NCBI GenBank assembly: GCA_017475555.1
Contig: JAFVFL010000002.1
Span: 1-32,741 of the forward strand
Direction: 5' to 3'
Length of the DNA stretch: 32,741 nucleotides
Source of the DNA: Ruminococcus sp.
GTDB lineage: Bacteria > Bacillota > Clostridia > Oscillospirales > Ruminococcaceae
Position 1 is the stretch's first letter. Each line of letters starts with the position of its first letter. This document shows, piece by piece, positions 9,280 through 18,400 of the stretch. A model generated the notes under the pieces. It was not told the DNA's origin. It saw nothing but the letters and a program-made list of their open reading frames with translations, and made no database searches. The position numbers were made by a program, and so were the translations under genes.

Positions 9280-9308
9280 ATTATAGCATTTTACTCTGTT
9301 TTTTTCAA
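9280..9308 (-). promoter_or_regulatory. SigA-type promoter of the recJ operon
   Basis: Read on the minus strand: TTGAAA (9308-9303), 17-base spacer, TATAAT (9285-9280), ending about 35 bases before the recJ start codon. Both hexamers and spacing are near ideal for housekeeping sigma. Confidence 0.8.
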
Positions 9309-9343
9309 TACCCCCGCTGAAAATCATCAGACTTCATAAAATG

Positions 9344-9372
9344 TTGATAACTATTTGTATACTTATTATAAC
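9344..9372 (+). promoter_or_regulatory. Probable promoter of spoIIGA-sigE
   Basis: TTGATA (9344-9349), 17-base spacer, TATAAC (9367-9372), about 100 bases upstream of spoIIGA. In Bacillus this operon is driven by SigA with Spo0A~P; I could not identify a clear Spo0A box (TGTCGAA-like). A second TATAAT at 9454-9459 lacks a good -35. Confidence 0.5.
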
Positions 9373-9473
9373 TGTCACCCCATTACGCTGAATACCGGAA
9401 CAGTGAGCACAGCCCTGCCCCAGAAACAGACATATTCTGCGGCGGACTTGCATTATAATAGATAAGGGGTGAA

Positions 9474-10310
9474 ATGATGCAGACTATCTATGCGGACGTA
9501 CTGATCGTCCTTAATACCTACATCAGCTTCTTCCTGCTCAGGATAACTGCACGGCTGACGCATACTCCGCTTCGCAGGGGAAGATGTGCCGCCGGGTCTG
9601 TCCTCGGCGGTATCTCGTCGCTGCTGATACTGCTGCCGCCGGTCGGAGTGCCTCTGCTTGCGGTGATTCGCCTTTCATCAGCGTGCTGTATCTGTCTTGC
9701 GGCGTTCGGCTTCATCAGTATCAGGCGGCTTATTGTGAACACAGCTGCGTTCCTCTGTGCCAATATCCTGCTTGCCGGGCTTGTCTATGCGGTGTACTCA
9801 TGGCTCAGACCGGGGCTGATAGTCGTCGGCAGCGGATATTTCTATGTGCATTTCTCGCTGCTTGTGCTTATCCTCACTACTGCCGGGGCGTATCTCATCA
9901 TCACAGCTGCGGGCAGGCTCGCAGACAGTAGCTCCCCCGGAGATTGGCAGGTCATCATAAGATACAAGACAAAGCTGATATCAGTCAGCGGACTTGCCGA
10001 CACCGGCGATCTTCTGACGGATATATTCACGGGGCTTCCGGTGGTGATATGCGGAAAGGAGGTCTTCCGTGAGCTTACCGGCAGAGAGCCGGAGCTGTAC
10101 GACCTGCCGCCGGGATTCAGGCTCATTCCGTACACCACAGCCTCAGACAGCAGCACAGCCGGACTTATACCGGTATTTCGCCCTGACGAGGTACTGATAA
10201 AGGATACGGCGACCGGAGAACGCAAGCCGGCAGATGTACTTGTGGGCTTTGGCAGCTGCGGCAGGAAAGCAATATTCAACCCACGCATAGTAAGGACGCT
10301 GAGATTCTAA
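9474..10310 (+). CDS. spoIIGA: Sigma-E processing peptidase SpoIIGA
   Basis: 278-aa membrane aspartic protease that cleaves the pro-sequence from pro-sigma-E in the mother cell after a signal from the forespore (SpoIIR). N-terminal half: five hydrophobic segments (about residues 5-25, 42-80, 86-110, 125-147), as in Bacillus SpoIIGA. C-terminal half: soluble protease domain with the catalytic LADTGDLLTD motif (D176; DTGN in many homologues) and a closing VLVGF segment. Two adjacent ATGs (9474, 9477) follow AGGGGTG; 9477 has slightly better spacing. It is directly followed by its substrate gene sigE, 18 bases on. Confidence 0.9.
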   Translation: MMQTIYADVLIVLNTYISFFLLRITARLTHTPLRRGRCAAGSVLGGISSLLILLPPVGVPLLAVIRLSSACCICLAAFGFISIRRLIVNTAAFLCANILLAGLVYAVYSWLRPGLIVVGSGYFYVHFSLLVLILTTAGAYLIITAAGRLADSSSPGDWQVIIRYKTKLISVSGLADTGDLLTDIFTGLPVVICGKEVFRELTGREPELYDLPPGFRLIPYTTASDSSTAGLIPVFRPDEVLIKDTATGERKPADVLVGFGSCGRKAIFNPRIVRTLRF

Positions 10311-10328
10311 GCGAAAGGAGAAATATGA

Positions 10329-11030
10329 ATGAAGGAACTGCTTAAAGAGATAGTGGAGAGAGTGCGGAGGCTTATCGCCGGGGAGGTATACTACATAAAC
10401 GGCTCGGACACTCTGCCTGCACCGCTGACGAGGGAGGAGGAAACGGAGGTCTTTGCACGGCTCGTCCGTAACGACAGGTCTGCGAGGAACACGCTCATAG
10501 AGCATAACCTGCGGCTCGTAGTGTACATTGCAAAGAAATTTGATTCAAGCGGCATCGGTATAGAGGATCTTGTATCTATCGGCACTATAGGACTGATAAA
10601 GGCGGTGAACACGTTCAGCCCGGATAAGAACATAAAGCTTGCGACGTATGCCTCAAGATGTATAGAGAATGAGATACTGATGTTTCTGAGAAAGGCATCG
10701 CAGTACCGGGGAGATCTTTCTATCGACGAGCCGCTGAACACCGATTATGACGGGAACGAGCTTCTGCTGTCGGACGTACTCGGCACGGACGAGGACATTG
10801 TCAGCAAGGGAATAGAGTCTGAGGCGGAGAGGGAGATACTCCGTGGTGCTGTGTCGGAGCTGTGCGACCGGGAGCGGGAGATAATGGAGCTGCGGTTCGG
10901 GCTTATTGACGGAAAGGAAAAAACTCAGAAGGAGACAGCTGAGCTGATAGGCATATCCCAGTCATACATATCACGGCTTGAGAAGAAGATAATCCAGAAG
11001 CTCAGGGTAAAGCTGAAAAGCATAACATAA
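10329..11030 (+). CDS. sigE: RNA polymerase sporulation sigma factor SigE (pro-sigma-E)
   Basis: 233-aa sigma-70 family factor for early mother-cell gene expression. N-terminal pro-sequence of about 27 residues ([19 protein letters not shown]) marks it as a processed sigma factor. Region 2 motifs: [33 protein letters not shown] and [19 protein letters not shown]; region 4: [16 protein letters not shown] and [21 protein letters not shown], the helix-turn-helix that reads the -35. AAAGGAG lies just upstream. The usual next gene, sigG, is not downstream; a terminator and the surface-protein operon on the opposite strand follow. Confidence 0.95.
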   Translation: MKELLKEIVERVRRLIAGEVYYINGSDTLPAPLTREEETEVFARLVRNDRSARNTLIEHNLRLVVYIAKKFDSSGIGIEDLVSIGTIGLIKAVNTFSPDKNIKLATYASRCIENEILMFLRKASQYRGDLSIDEPLNTDYDGNELLLSDVLGTDEDIVSKGIESEAEREILRGAVSELCDREREIMELRFGLIDGKEKTQKETAELIGISQSYISRLEKKIIQKLRVKLKSIT

Positions 11031-11061
11031 TGCCGTTTGTCACTATTGGCATAGGCATAAA

Positions 11062-11094
11062 AAGGCTGTGCAGAGAAGCCCTCTGCACAGCCTT
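11062..11094. terminator. Bidirectional terminator between sigE and the surface-protein operon
   Basis: Perfect 14-bp stem AAGGCTGTGCAGAG / CTCTGCACAGCCTT with loop AAGCC. On the plus strand it ends sigE (followed by AAATTTTG); on the minus strand it ends the 11103 gene (followed by TTTTATG). It separates two convergent operons. Confidence 0.9.
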
Positions 11095-11102
11095 AAATTT
11101 TG

Positions 11103-11789
11103 TCAGTCGAATTTCCGGTCGTTCTTTGCCGCAAGCTCACCCTCGTCCTGTAGAAGATCAGCAAGGACATCAAGCCTGAAATCCACATTATAGCTTTTCG
11201 CTGTCTGGTATATCCCGTCTGTCAACACCACTTCTGAGATAAGCGGTTCTGTGATATCCCCCGCACCCAGTATCTTCTTATATAGAAACGTATCGTCCTC
11301 TTCATTATACGTCCAGTACCTGCTCCACTCGTCAGCCAGTGTACACCTGACCCCGTTGGTAAAGATAATACTTGTCGCAGGTACGGCACTGTCAAAGGAG
11401 ATATTGCCGAAATCGCTGAGAGCCCCCAGTGTGCCGACAACATTAACGACATCATTTCCCTGTGCGTCCTCCTCTGTTTCCACCCAGCATGGTACAAGCT
11501 TCACCCGGACATAAGCATCGTTTTTTCCGGTGTTTTTTACGGTCACCTTTTTTGCGGTGACCTGATATTTCTCACCGCCCGCCTCAGACGGCTCAGGTAT
11601 CAGCTCTGTAGTTTGTGCTTCGGTCGGTTCGCTGTTGTTTTCCTTTATCTGTGCACTTACAGAGCCTTCGGTGAAATCGTTGAACCTTGTTGTGCTGCGG
11701 TAAAGGGAAAATGCAGCAGCAGTGATGGCAGACACAGCCAGAACAGCGGGAATGATGACCGCCGGACGAAGCAGCTTCTTTTTATTCAT
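11103..11789 (-). CDS. Secreted TasA/camelysin-like protein with SipW-type signal peptide
   Basis: About 228 aa. N-terminus MNKKK plus hydrophobic stretch (VIIPAVLAVSAITAAAFSLY) followed by FNDFTEGSVSAQI, the pattern of SipW-processed TasA/camelysin-type proteins, in which the mature protein is a beta-sandwich able to form fibres. A Ser/Glu/Thr/Pro-rich linker (about 50-75) precedes the beta domain VKNTGKNDAYVRVKLVPCW. Role is inferred: minor subunit or cap for the giant surface proteins encoded upstream. Two ATGs overlap the previous stop (11792 and 11789); AGGAGG spacing favours 11789. Same position in its operon as the 27710 gene, which shares the NTG-x-YVRV core. Confidence 0.65.
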   Translation of the reverse strand: MNKKKLLRPAVIIPAVLAVSAITAAAFSLYRSTTRFNDFTEGSVSAQIKENNSEPTEAQTTELIPEPSEAGGEKYQVTAKKVTVKNTGKNDAYVRVKLVPCWVETEEDAQGNDVVNVVGTLGALSDFGNISFDSAVPATSIIFTNGVRCTLADEWSRYWTYNEEDDTFLYKKILGAGDITEPLISEVVLTDGIYQTAKSYNVDFRLDVLADLLQDEGELAAKNDRKFD

Positions 11790-14700
11790 CATTCTCCCTC
11801 CTGTTCTGTATCCCTGATCCTGATAGTATTCTCTGCATATGCACTGCCGCTCTTGTAAGCATATATGCTCTCCACGTTAGAGAAGCTTGCCCTTGGTGTA
11901 TGGCTTGTATCATACTCCTCAGCGATCGAGAAAATGACATGGTCCGTATTACCGGTATCCTTTGTGTGGTCTGTATACCCTCCGTCAATCATTTTACCGC
12001 CGCTGTACTTGTTGGTCCCCGGTACATATTCATGATCCGTGTACGACCAGTCTGTCACCTCAGATATGCGGTACCAGCCCTTTTTCTGCACAGCAACTGT
12101 CTGTATTCCCTGATAGATCGTTGTTTCGTAGTCGTATGTTTCCGAGCCGTCGTCGGTTATATTGTATGTTATCCGGGTCTTGTCTGTATCCACCGGATAG
12201 GCGATCCTTGTTTTTTCGCCGTTCCTGTACAGAAGCTCCCTCTCGCTGATAGTATAGTCAGCATCATCAGGTGCAGCATCATTTGCACACATATTGACGT
12301 AGAATGTTTCCAGCACGGTTTTCATTTCATCATCGTCCGGTGCGAACCGCTCGACCTTGAATACAAACCGCTGATAGGGATCCGGTCTGCCGAAGGTATC
12401 GTCCTTATACAGCAGCTTTTCGATCTCGAATCTGTATTTTACAGGCTTTACCGTGTTCGTAAATGCCGCATGATTATTCGTTGTATCCGGATCAATGCTG
12501 ATATCGCCGGACACATAATTTCCGGAAGCGTCAGCCGCAGTGACCGGAGCGTTCTGAGCGGCGGAATTACCGGAAACTACCTCGGTATCAAAGAAGCTCA
12601 CACCATCGGGTATCAGAGCATTCGGGTCGTTGAAGGGAAGTGTACCGGCTGTAAGCAGTGCCTTCAGCTCCGCAGTCATATCCGGAACGTTCTTATAGCT
12701 CTCCAGCGTGCGTGCATTCGGATGTACCTCCACCGCACGGTATGTCCCCGATACCAGCTTATCGAACTCTGCCCTGACGGGCGAACCAAACATATTCGGC
12801 TTCAGGATAAAATAGCCCTGACTGTCCGTCGTGTAGGTATTCTCCTTGCCATCGACCGCAGGATTCAGCGTTGTGCCGGAGTTTGCAGCAATGGTGAACT
12901 CCGCACCGTTTACGCCCTCGTAGCCGCTTGTCATCTTCCGTTCCAGCCGGAACAGATACAGTGCGTCGGGATTTGCCCTGTCATCATCGTCATACACTGT
13001 TTTAGAGATAATCAGCGAGCTCTTGGGCTGATACAGATTCTCAAATGTATTCTGATCCTGTCCGATAGTCCGTGACGCCCTTGTGTCACTGAGTGTACGG
13101 GTAGTAAACGGCATCTCAGGCGAAGTCACCACATAATTTGAAGTGATATCCGCACCCCCGCTGTCCGTTGCCTTAGTCTCCATGACCATATATTTTTCAC
13201 CATACGGCAATCCCACGATAAGGCATCTCTCATTGTTTTTCAGGACAAATTCATCTTTCTGAATAAGGCTCTGCTTTACAGTACCCGAATTTGCATTGTA
13301 TATATACGATTCAACATTCAGCAGCTCTGCCGCTGTGAGCGGTCTGATATAGGACTCTGTCACGACCTTTATCCAGCCCTGTGTGGAATCAAGGTGGTAG
13401 TATTCCGCCTCAGTGAGCGTCCGGGTATATCCGTTCGCATGATACGGGATACATTTTGCCTTTGCTTCTTCATCAAGCCCTGAATATTCGTCAGCGGTAA
13501 GATGTATGCGATACCGTGGCTCAGGCGTGATACCGCCGGGCAAGCTGCTGCTGTCAAGCGTTATATATTCCGTCCCCGACGCAAGCTCCAGTATGTAAAA
13601 ATCCTGCTTCTGCTCATCGGTCAGAGTATCATACTGCTCCTGAGTGATCGGATATTCAGCTGTAAAGTCAGCTGCGTCTGCACCCTTTTCGATTTCCTCC
13701 TCAAGTGCCTGCGGCGTATAGGTTTTTGTATATCCAAGATAGATGTATTTATTGCCTGTCTGATCCTCCCATTCCAGTCGGTCTGCCATGGGCAGCTGTG
13801 ACCAGCTCTCAGCGTTGATAGCTTTCGTATAAACAGGTGCGTTCTGATACCTGCTGTAAATACTCTGATCGGCAGCTGAATCATATTCCGCCTTTTCAGC
13901 ATACCGCATGATCCTGTATGTAAACTCTGCACTGCTGCTGTTCTCATCATCTGCCGGGTTGCTGATCTGTTTCTTGATGACAAGTGCATTCGGTATATTG
14001 GTAAAGGTATAGCTTTTCAGATTCTGTACCACTGAACGGTGAACAGCCTTGACAGCAGCACCGTTTGTACCTTCCCATTCCGCCAGTGTATAATCACTGT
14101 CAAGAAGCGGGCTGTACTGCGGGTGATACAGCTTGCCATTATCATCGGTCAGCATTTCCCAGATATCGACCTGTGCGGTTTTCGGTATCAAGCCTTCAAA
14201 CACGATGTACTGCCCTGCCTTCAGCGTAAAATCACTGGACAGAAGCGGTTTTGCCTGCTCATCAGCATTTCCGTCACTGTTGAATACCTGATATGTAAGG
14301 TCGGAAGGAACCTCCTCATTCACCTTTATCCTGAAATGGAATATATCATCGCTCATCGGATTCTGATCTGTTCCGAAATAGTTTATGCTCTTCCTTACAG
14401 TCAGATTCGTCGGCAGGCTGTCAAAATAATTGCTCACATCGTATTCCAGCACATTATCCTCAGTCAGCTGTGATTTAGACACCATGTCGCCGCCGGTATT
14501 GGTCACCTCATATTTCGTGCTTTCCGGGTCGTATTCACCTGTACGCTGGCTGCTGTGATCACGGTTATACATCGTCAGCAGGCTGATATCCTCCTTAACG
14601 TAGTAAAACCCCGGCTTCAGATCAAGTATTTTCACACGATCGCCGTCACACATATAGAATTTGCCTGCACTCTCACTGCTTTCAAGAGCAAACTGCTTTT

Positions 14701-15322
14701 CGATGACCAGTTCCGCAGCGGGGAACAACACCTTGAATTTGTCAATATAAGTGGCAGCTGCGTCGTATTCCGCCTTTCTTTCAGCGTCTGCACTGACAGC
14801 AGCCTCCGCAGCACTGACGACCTCTTTATCCTTTACAAGATTCCCCAGATCATCATAATGATACAGCTGAAATTCAGTCCTGCTTGTAGGCTTTATGGTA
14901 TAGATATATTCAGAGCTGAGCCCATATCTCTCAATACTTGGCTGAAACGCATTTGTCACGAGGTAGGCACTGTAATAGAACTGCCAGCCGTCACCGCCGG
15001 TATTCGCTTCACGGGTGTAAAGTGCATTATCTGCGGCATTGGCAAGGCTCTCAGCATCGACCGTGCTGTATGTGAGAAGCATGGCGTACTCGTCCTCAGA
15101 GAGGAAATTCGTGCTGTAAAATGCAGGTGATTCCTCCCGCAGAGGCTGTGCTGCTGAGGGGTTTCGGTACACGTTCTTCTCAATGGTCAGACCATTGAAT
15201 TTGGAGTTGCCGAAAAACAGCTCCGGTGTGGTGCTCTCGTCTGCCGAAGTGAAGCCGAACGGCAGTGTCAGCAGAACCATGACCGCCGCAATCAACAGTG
15301 CAGCCGCACGTTTCTTTTGTAT
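11789..15322 (-). CDS. Giant Cna-B/SpaA-type surface protein with apparent ATA start
   Basis: About 1,177 aa. At least four modules begin with the basic-strand pattern of Cna-B-like folds: LTVRKSINYFG (about 298), LVIKKQISNPADD (437), LIISKTVYDDDD (758), FEIEKLLYKDD (952, numbered from the TTG at 15295). Between 530 and 700 lies a helical stretch with the recurring pattern LT-x2-EY-x2-L. No LPxTG sorting signal and no C-terminal membrane anchor, so surface retention must be indirect. Start choice: an AAGGAGG at 15338-15332 is followed after 9 bases by ATA CAA AAG AAA CGT, giving Q-K-K-R before a hydrophobic core and TSA-DE cleavage site, an ideal Sec signal. TTG at 15295 is too far from the ribosome site and loses the basic residues. 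Either ATA is used or a former ATG has mutated. Confidence 0.7.
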   Translation of the reverse strand: MQKKRAAALLIAAVMVLLTLPFGFTSADESTTPELFFGNSKFNGLTIEKNVYRNPSAAQPLREESPAFYSTNFLSEDEYAMLLTYSTVDAESLANAADNALYTREANTGGDGWQFYYSAYLVTNAFQPSIERYGLSSEYIYTIKPTSRTEFQLYHYDDLGNLVKDKEVVSAAEAAVSADAERKAEYDAAATYIDKFKVLFPAAELVIEKQFALESSESAGKFYMCDGDRVKILDLKPGFYYVKEDISLLTMYNRDHSSQRTGEYDPESTKYEVTNTGGDMVSKSQLTEDNVLEYDVSNYFDSLPTNLTVRKSINYFGTDQNPMSDDIFHFRIKVNEEVPSDLTYQVFNSDGNADEQAKPLLSSDFTLKAGQYIVFEGLIPKTAQVDIWEMLTDDNGKLYHPQYSPLLDSDYTLAEWEGTNGAAVKAVHRSVVQNLKSYTFTNIPNALVIKKQISNPADDENSSSAEFTYRIMRYAEKAEYDSAADQSIYSRYQNAPVYTKAINAESWSQLPMADRLEWEDQTGNKYIYLGYTKTYTPQALEEEIEKGADAADFTAEYPITQEQYDTLTDEQKQDFYILELASGTEYITLDSSSLPGGITPEPRYRIHLTADEYSGLDEEAKAKCIPYHANGYTRTLTEAEYYHLDSTQGWIKVVTESYIRPLTAAELLNVESYIYNANSGTVKQSLIQKDEFVLKNNERCLIVGLPYGEKYMVMETKATDSGGADITSNYVVTSPEMPFTTRTLSDTRASRTIGQDQNTFENLYQPKSSLIISKTVYDDDDRANPDALYLFRLERKMTSGYEGVNGAEFTIAANSGTTLNPAVDGKENTYTTDSQGYFILKPNMFGSPVRAEFDKLVSGTYRAVEVHPNARTLESYKNVPDMTAELKALLTAGTLPFNDPNALIPDGVSFFDTEVVSGNSAAQNAPVTAADASGNYVSGDISIDPDTTNNHAAFTNTVKPVKYRFEIEKLLYKDDTFGRPDPYQRFVFKVERFAPDDDEMKTVLETFYVNMCANDAAPDDADYTISERELLYRNGEKTRIAYPVDTDKTRITYNITDDGSETYDYETTIYQGIQTVAVQKKGWYRISEVTDWSYTDHEYVPGTNKYSGGKMIDGGYTDHTKDTGNTDHVIFSIAEEYDTSHTPRASFSNVESIYAYKSGSAYAENTIRIRDTEQEGE

Positions 15323-15355
15323 ATTTCAGCACCTCCTTTCTTGAATTCTGTCTGG

Positions 15356-15380
15356 TATCTGCCCAGGGAGCGGGCAGATA
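15356..15380. promoter_or_regulatory. Hairpin between the two surface-protein genes
   Basis: Perfect 9-bp stem TATCTGCCC / GGGCAGATA with a 7-base loop, in the 98-base gap between the LRR gene and the Cna-B gene. No U-run follows on the minus strand, so it is more likely an mRNA-stability or processing element than a terminator. Confidence 0.45.
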
Positions 15381-15420
15381 TCAGTGTGCTTGAATAATTT
15401 TATGTCATTTCCGTTGATGT

Positions 15421-18400
15421 TTAAATTTCGTCGTCTTTGTGCTCCCGGTAGGCTACGAACAGCTCGCTCATCGGAGCTGTCTGATAAGGTGGTCTGGGAG
15501 AGTTATTTGTTGGCATCGTGCCGCCGAGGAGATCAATGACATCAGGGTGGATCGCTGTGTTTCCGCCTGCGGCATTAATGGCTTCATCAGCGGTTGCCTG
15601 GTTCAATGTGTCGCTGTAGAGCACATGGCTGAATCCGAATGTCGGCGGGTTGTCCGCTGAGCTCAGGTTGGTGTAGACGAGGTAGGCATCTGGGCTTACA
15701 CTTCCCACACCATTATTACCAGTATTAAATGTTAATGTGCTTGCATTGGCATCATCAATTGAATCTGTTTGCATGATCACAATTCTAACAGCATTACATA
15801 TGCAGCCTTCACCCATTGTAACCTTGCCTTTTGGAAGAATAAGTGCTCTCAGATTGTTACTTTTCCAGAAATCTCTGTAAGTAAATTCTATATCATTTTC
15901 ACCATTAATATACATTGTATGGTATCCAGCATCATTTATAAATCCTTCCTCAAAAGCAAAATTTCCTATTTTTTTCGCACCTACTATTTTACCATAAGTA
16001 ATATGGCTGTGTACAAAAGCATAATTTCCTATTGTTTCGATACCATTAAGATTAATAGTATTCACATTATAATCATGAAAGAACACACAGCCTGAGTTAC
16101 TGCTACCTGAGCCATCAGCAATAGTTTTAATACTTGAAATATCAACAGTTTTCAAATAAGTACAATTAGAAAACGCCCCCTGATTTATAACAGAACCGAT
16201 TGAATTATTACCTATAATTGTCAATGTATTATCAGTAGCATTACTGTTTTTATAACAATTTTCAAATACAAAATTGCCTATTGTGTTAACATTATTGATT
16301 GTGACATTTGAAAGATTGGTGCATTTCTGAAATGCAAAATCACCAATTGTATGTACATTAGTCAAACTAACAGTTTCAACATTTGGGCAATCTCTGAATA
16401 CTCTACTCGTACCATTGTTAGTTCCAGATTTAAGGGCATTAATATTTGAAATATTGACAGATTTTAGGTTAGTACAATTATAAAACACATCAGTAGATAT
16501 ATATGAGTTTTCAAATGCATTTCCGGTAATTGTCAGTTGATTTGGAATGGTTGATCCACTACTTAATTTGAAGCAATTTTGGAATGCATTATTCTCTATC
16601 GTCTGCACATCCGAAATTGTAACATTATTTATATCATTACTTCCGTCAAAAGCATTATTCCCAATCTTTTCAATTCCAGAAACATTCACCTTCTGTAGCC
16701 TCGAGCAATACCGAAAAGCGTAATTGCCTATTGAAGATTCCTCTTCATCCCCAATTATTATTAGTTTATTCTCTGATGAAATACTTCCATGATAATTATT
16801 TTGAAAAGCGTATTGACCAATTGTATGTACTCCTGATATAACTATACTAGAAATGAAATAAGAACCATTAAAAGCATACGCCGCAATAGTAGCATTTTCT
16901 CCTGTCATGTCTATGGTTAACTTTGCATTAGTAGTATTGCTTTGTGTAGCTGAATTAAATGAATCTACTCCAACATAATTAACGCCTTTCAATTCAATTT
17001 CCGAAACGTTTTTTAGAAACGAAAAAGCATTTTTTTTTATATATGCATTTTTGCCATTTATCGTAATTTTGTCTATAGGTTGAGTATAATTGTTACTCGT
17101 TCCGTCTAGATAAAATGCTCTTTCACCTACATACTCCACTCCTAAAAGATTTATTTCGCAAAAACCAAAGCCTTGCGTAGCACCGGCACATGATTTATAG
17201 AACGCATCTCGCCCAATTGCTTTAATATTATTTGGAGCAATAAGTATTGTTTTTCGAAATTTTCCATCAGCATTACTATTACTACCATCATTACCATCTA
17301 AATCAGCAGCCGCAGATTTTGTGACGCCATTTACTTTATGCCATGTAACAGTATTATCTCCATGAAGAACCCTGATTTCACTAGGAAGGGTAAGCTCTCT
17401 CAATGTATCAGAATCTGTTATTTCTTCGTTAACCCATAAGTCAAAAGCAGTATTTGTATAGTGTCTGATAGAAGTATTACTAGCATTATAGAGTTGCATT
17501 GTGTTAGGCATACTAGTTTCATCTTTATGTTCAGAATAAAACGATTCACTACACCAGATTAAAACACCACTTTCATTCCATATAGCTTGTATATCAGCTT
17601 CACTTGTACCGCTTGATGTATATATTGGATATTTTGAATTGTTTCCGCCTCCAATTACTCCATAATTCGGCTTATATACAGACAGTACATCTGCAACTGC
17701 GTCATAATTCTGCGTTTGAAGGTCATAAAACTCCATTCCTGCTCTATTCGGAGACTGTCCACGCCATGAAGTTGTAAAATAATTGGTTCTTAATGCCAAA
17801 TTCCTTATCGCCACATCATTACCATAGGTCTTATTGAGACTAAGTCCGGAATTAAGGATATAACCGCCGCCCTGTTCCTGTGCATTATTCTTATCCACTG
17901 CGGTCTGGTTAGCAGCCAGCGATTCGCCGTATCCGGCTGTACCGTCATCGCCCCTTGTAGAGATATCCAGCGAGTAGCCTGTTCCGACAGTACCGCTCTG
18001 ATCGTCAATTACAAGCTCACCGTTATTCGTGTAGAGCCGGTATTCACCGTCCTCCACCTCATCAATACGCCAGAACTTATAGGACGGGAGCTGAAGTACC
18101 GCAGTCTGACCATGTCTGAGCTGCAGCTGACCGAGCTCATCTGTTGTATTGCCTCTGCTGACCAGGCTGCCGTCCTCATCATAAACGTTATAGCTGATCC
18201 CCGCAACAGGCTGTGCATTACTGTTGACAATATCCCTCACAGTAAACGTAAACACCATATCCCGCTCATTTTCTGTCAGTTCCTCGCCGTCCGCAGGGTG
18301 TACCTTCTTTGTCAGTCTGACAGGTGTTGTGTCTGTGCTGTTGACAAAGGTATCAGCATTCTTCTGCCACTGCATACCTTTATTCAGCTTGTCATAATCC

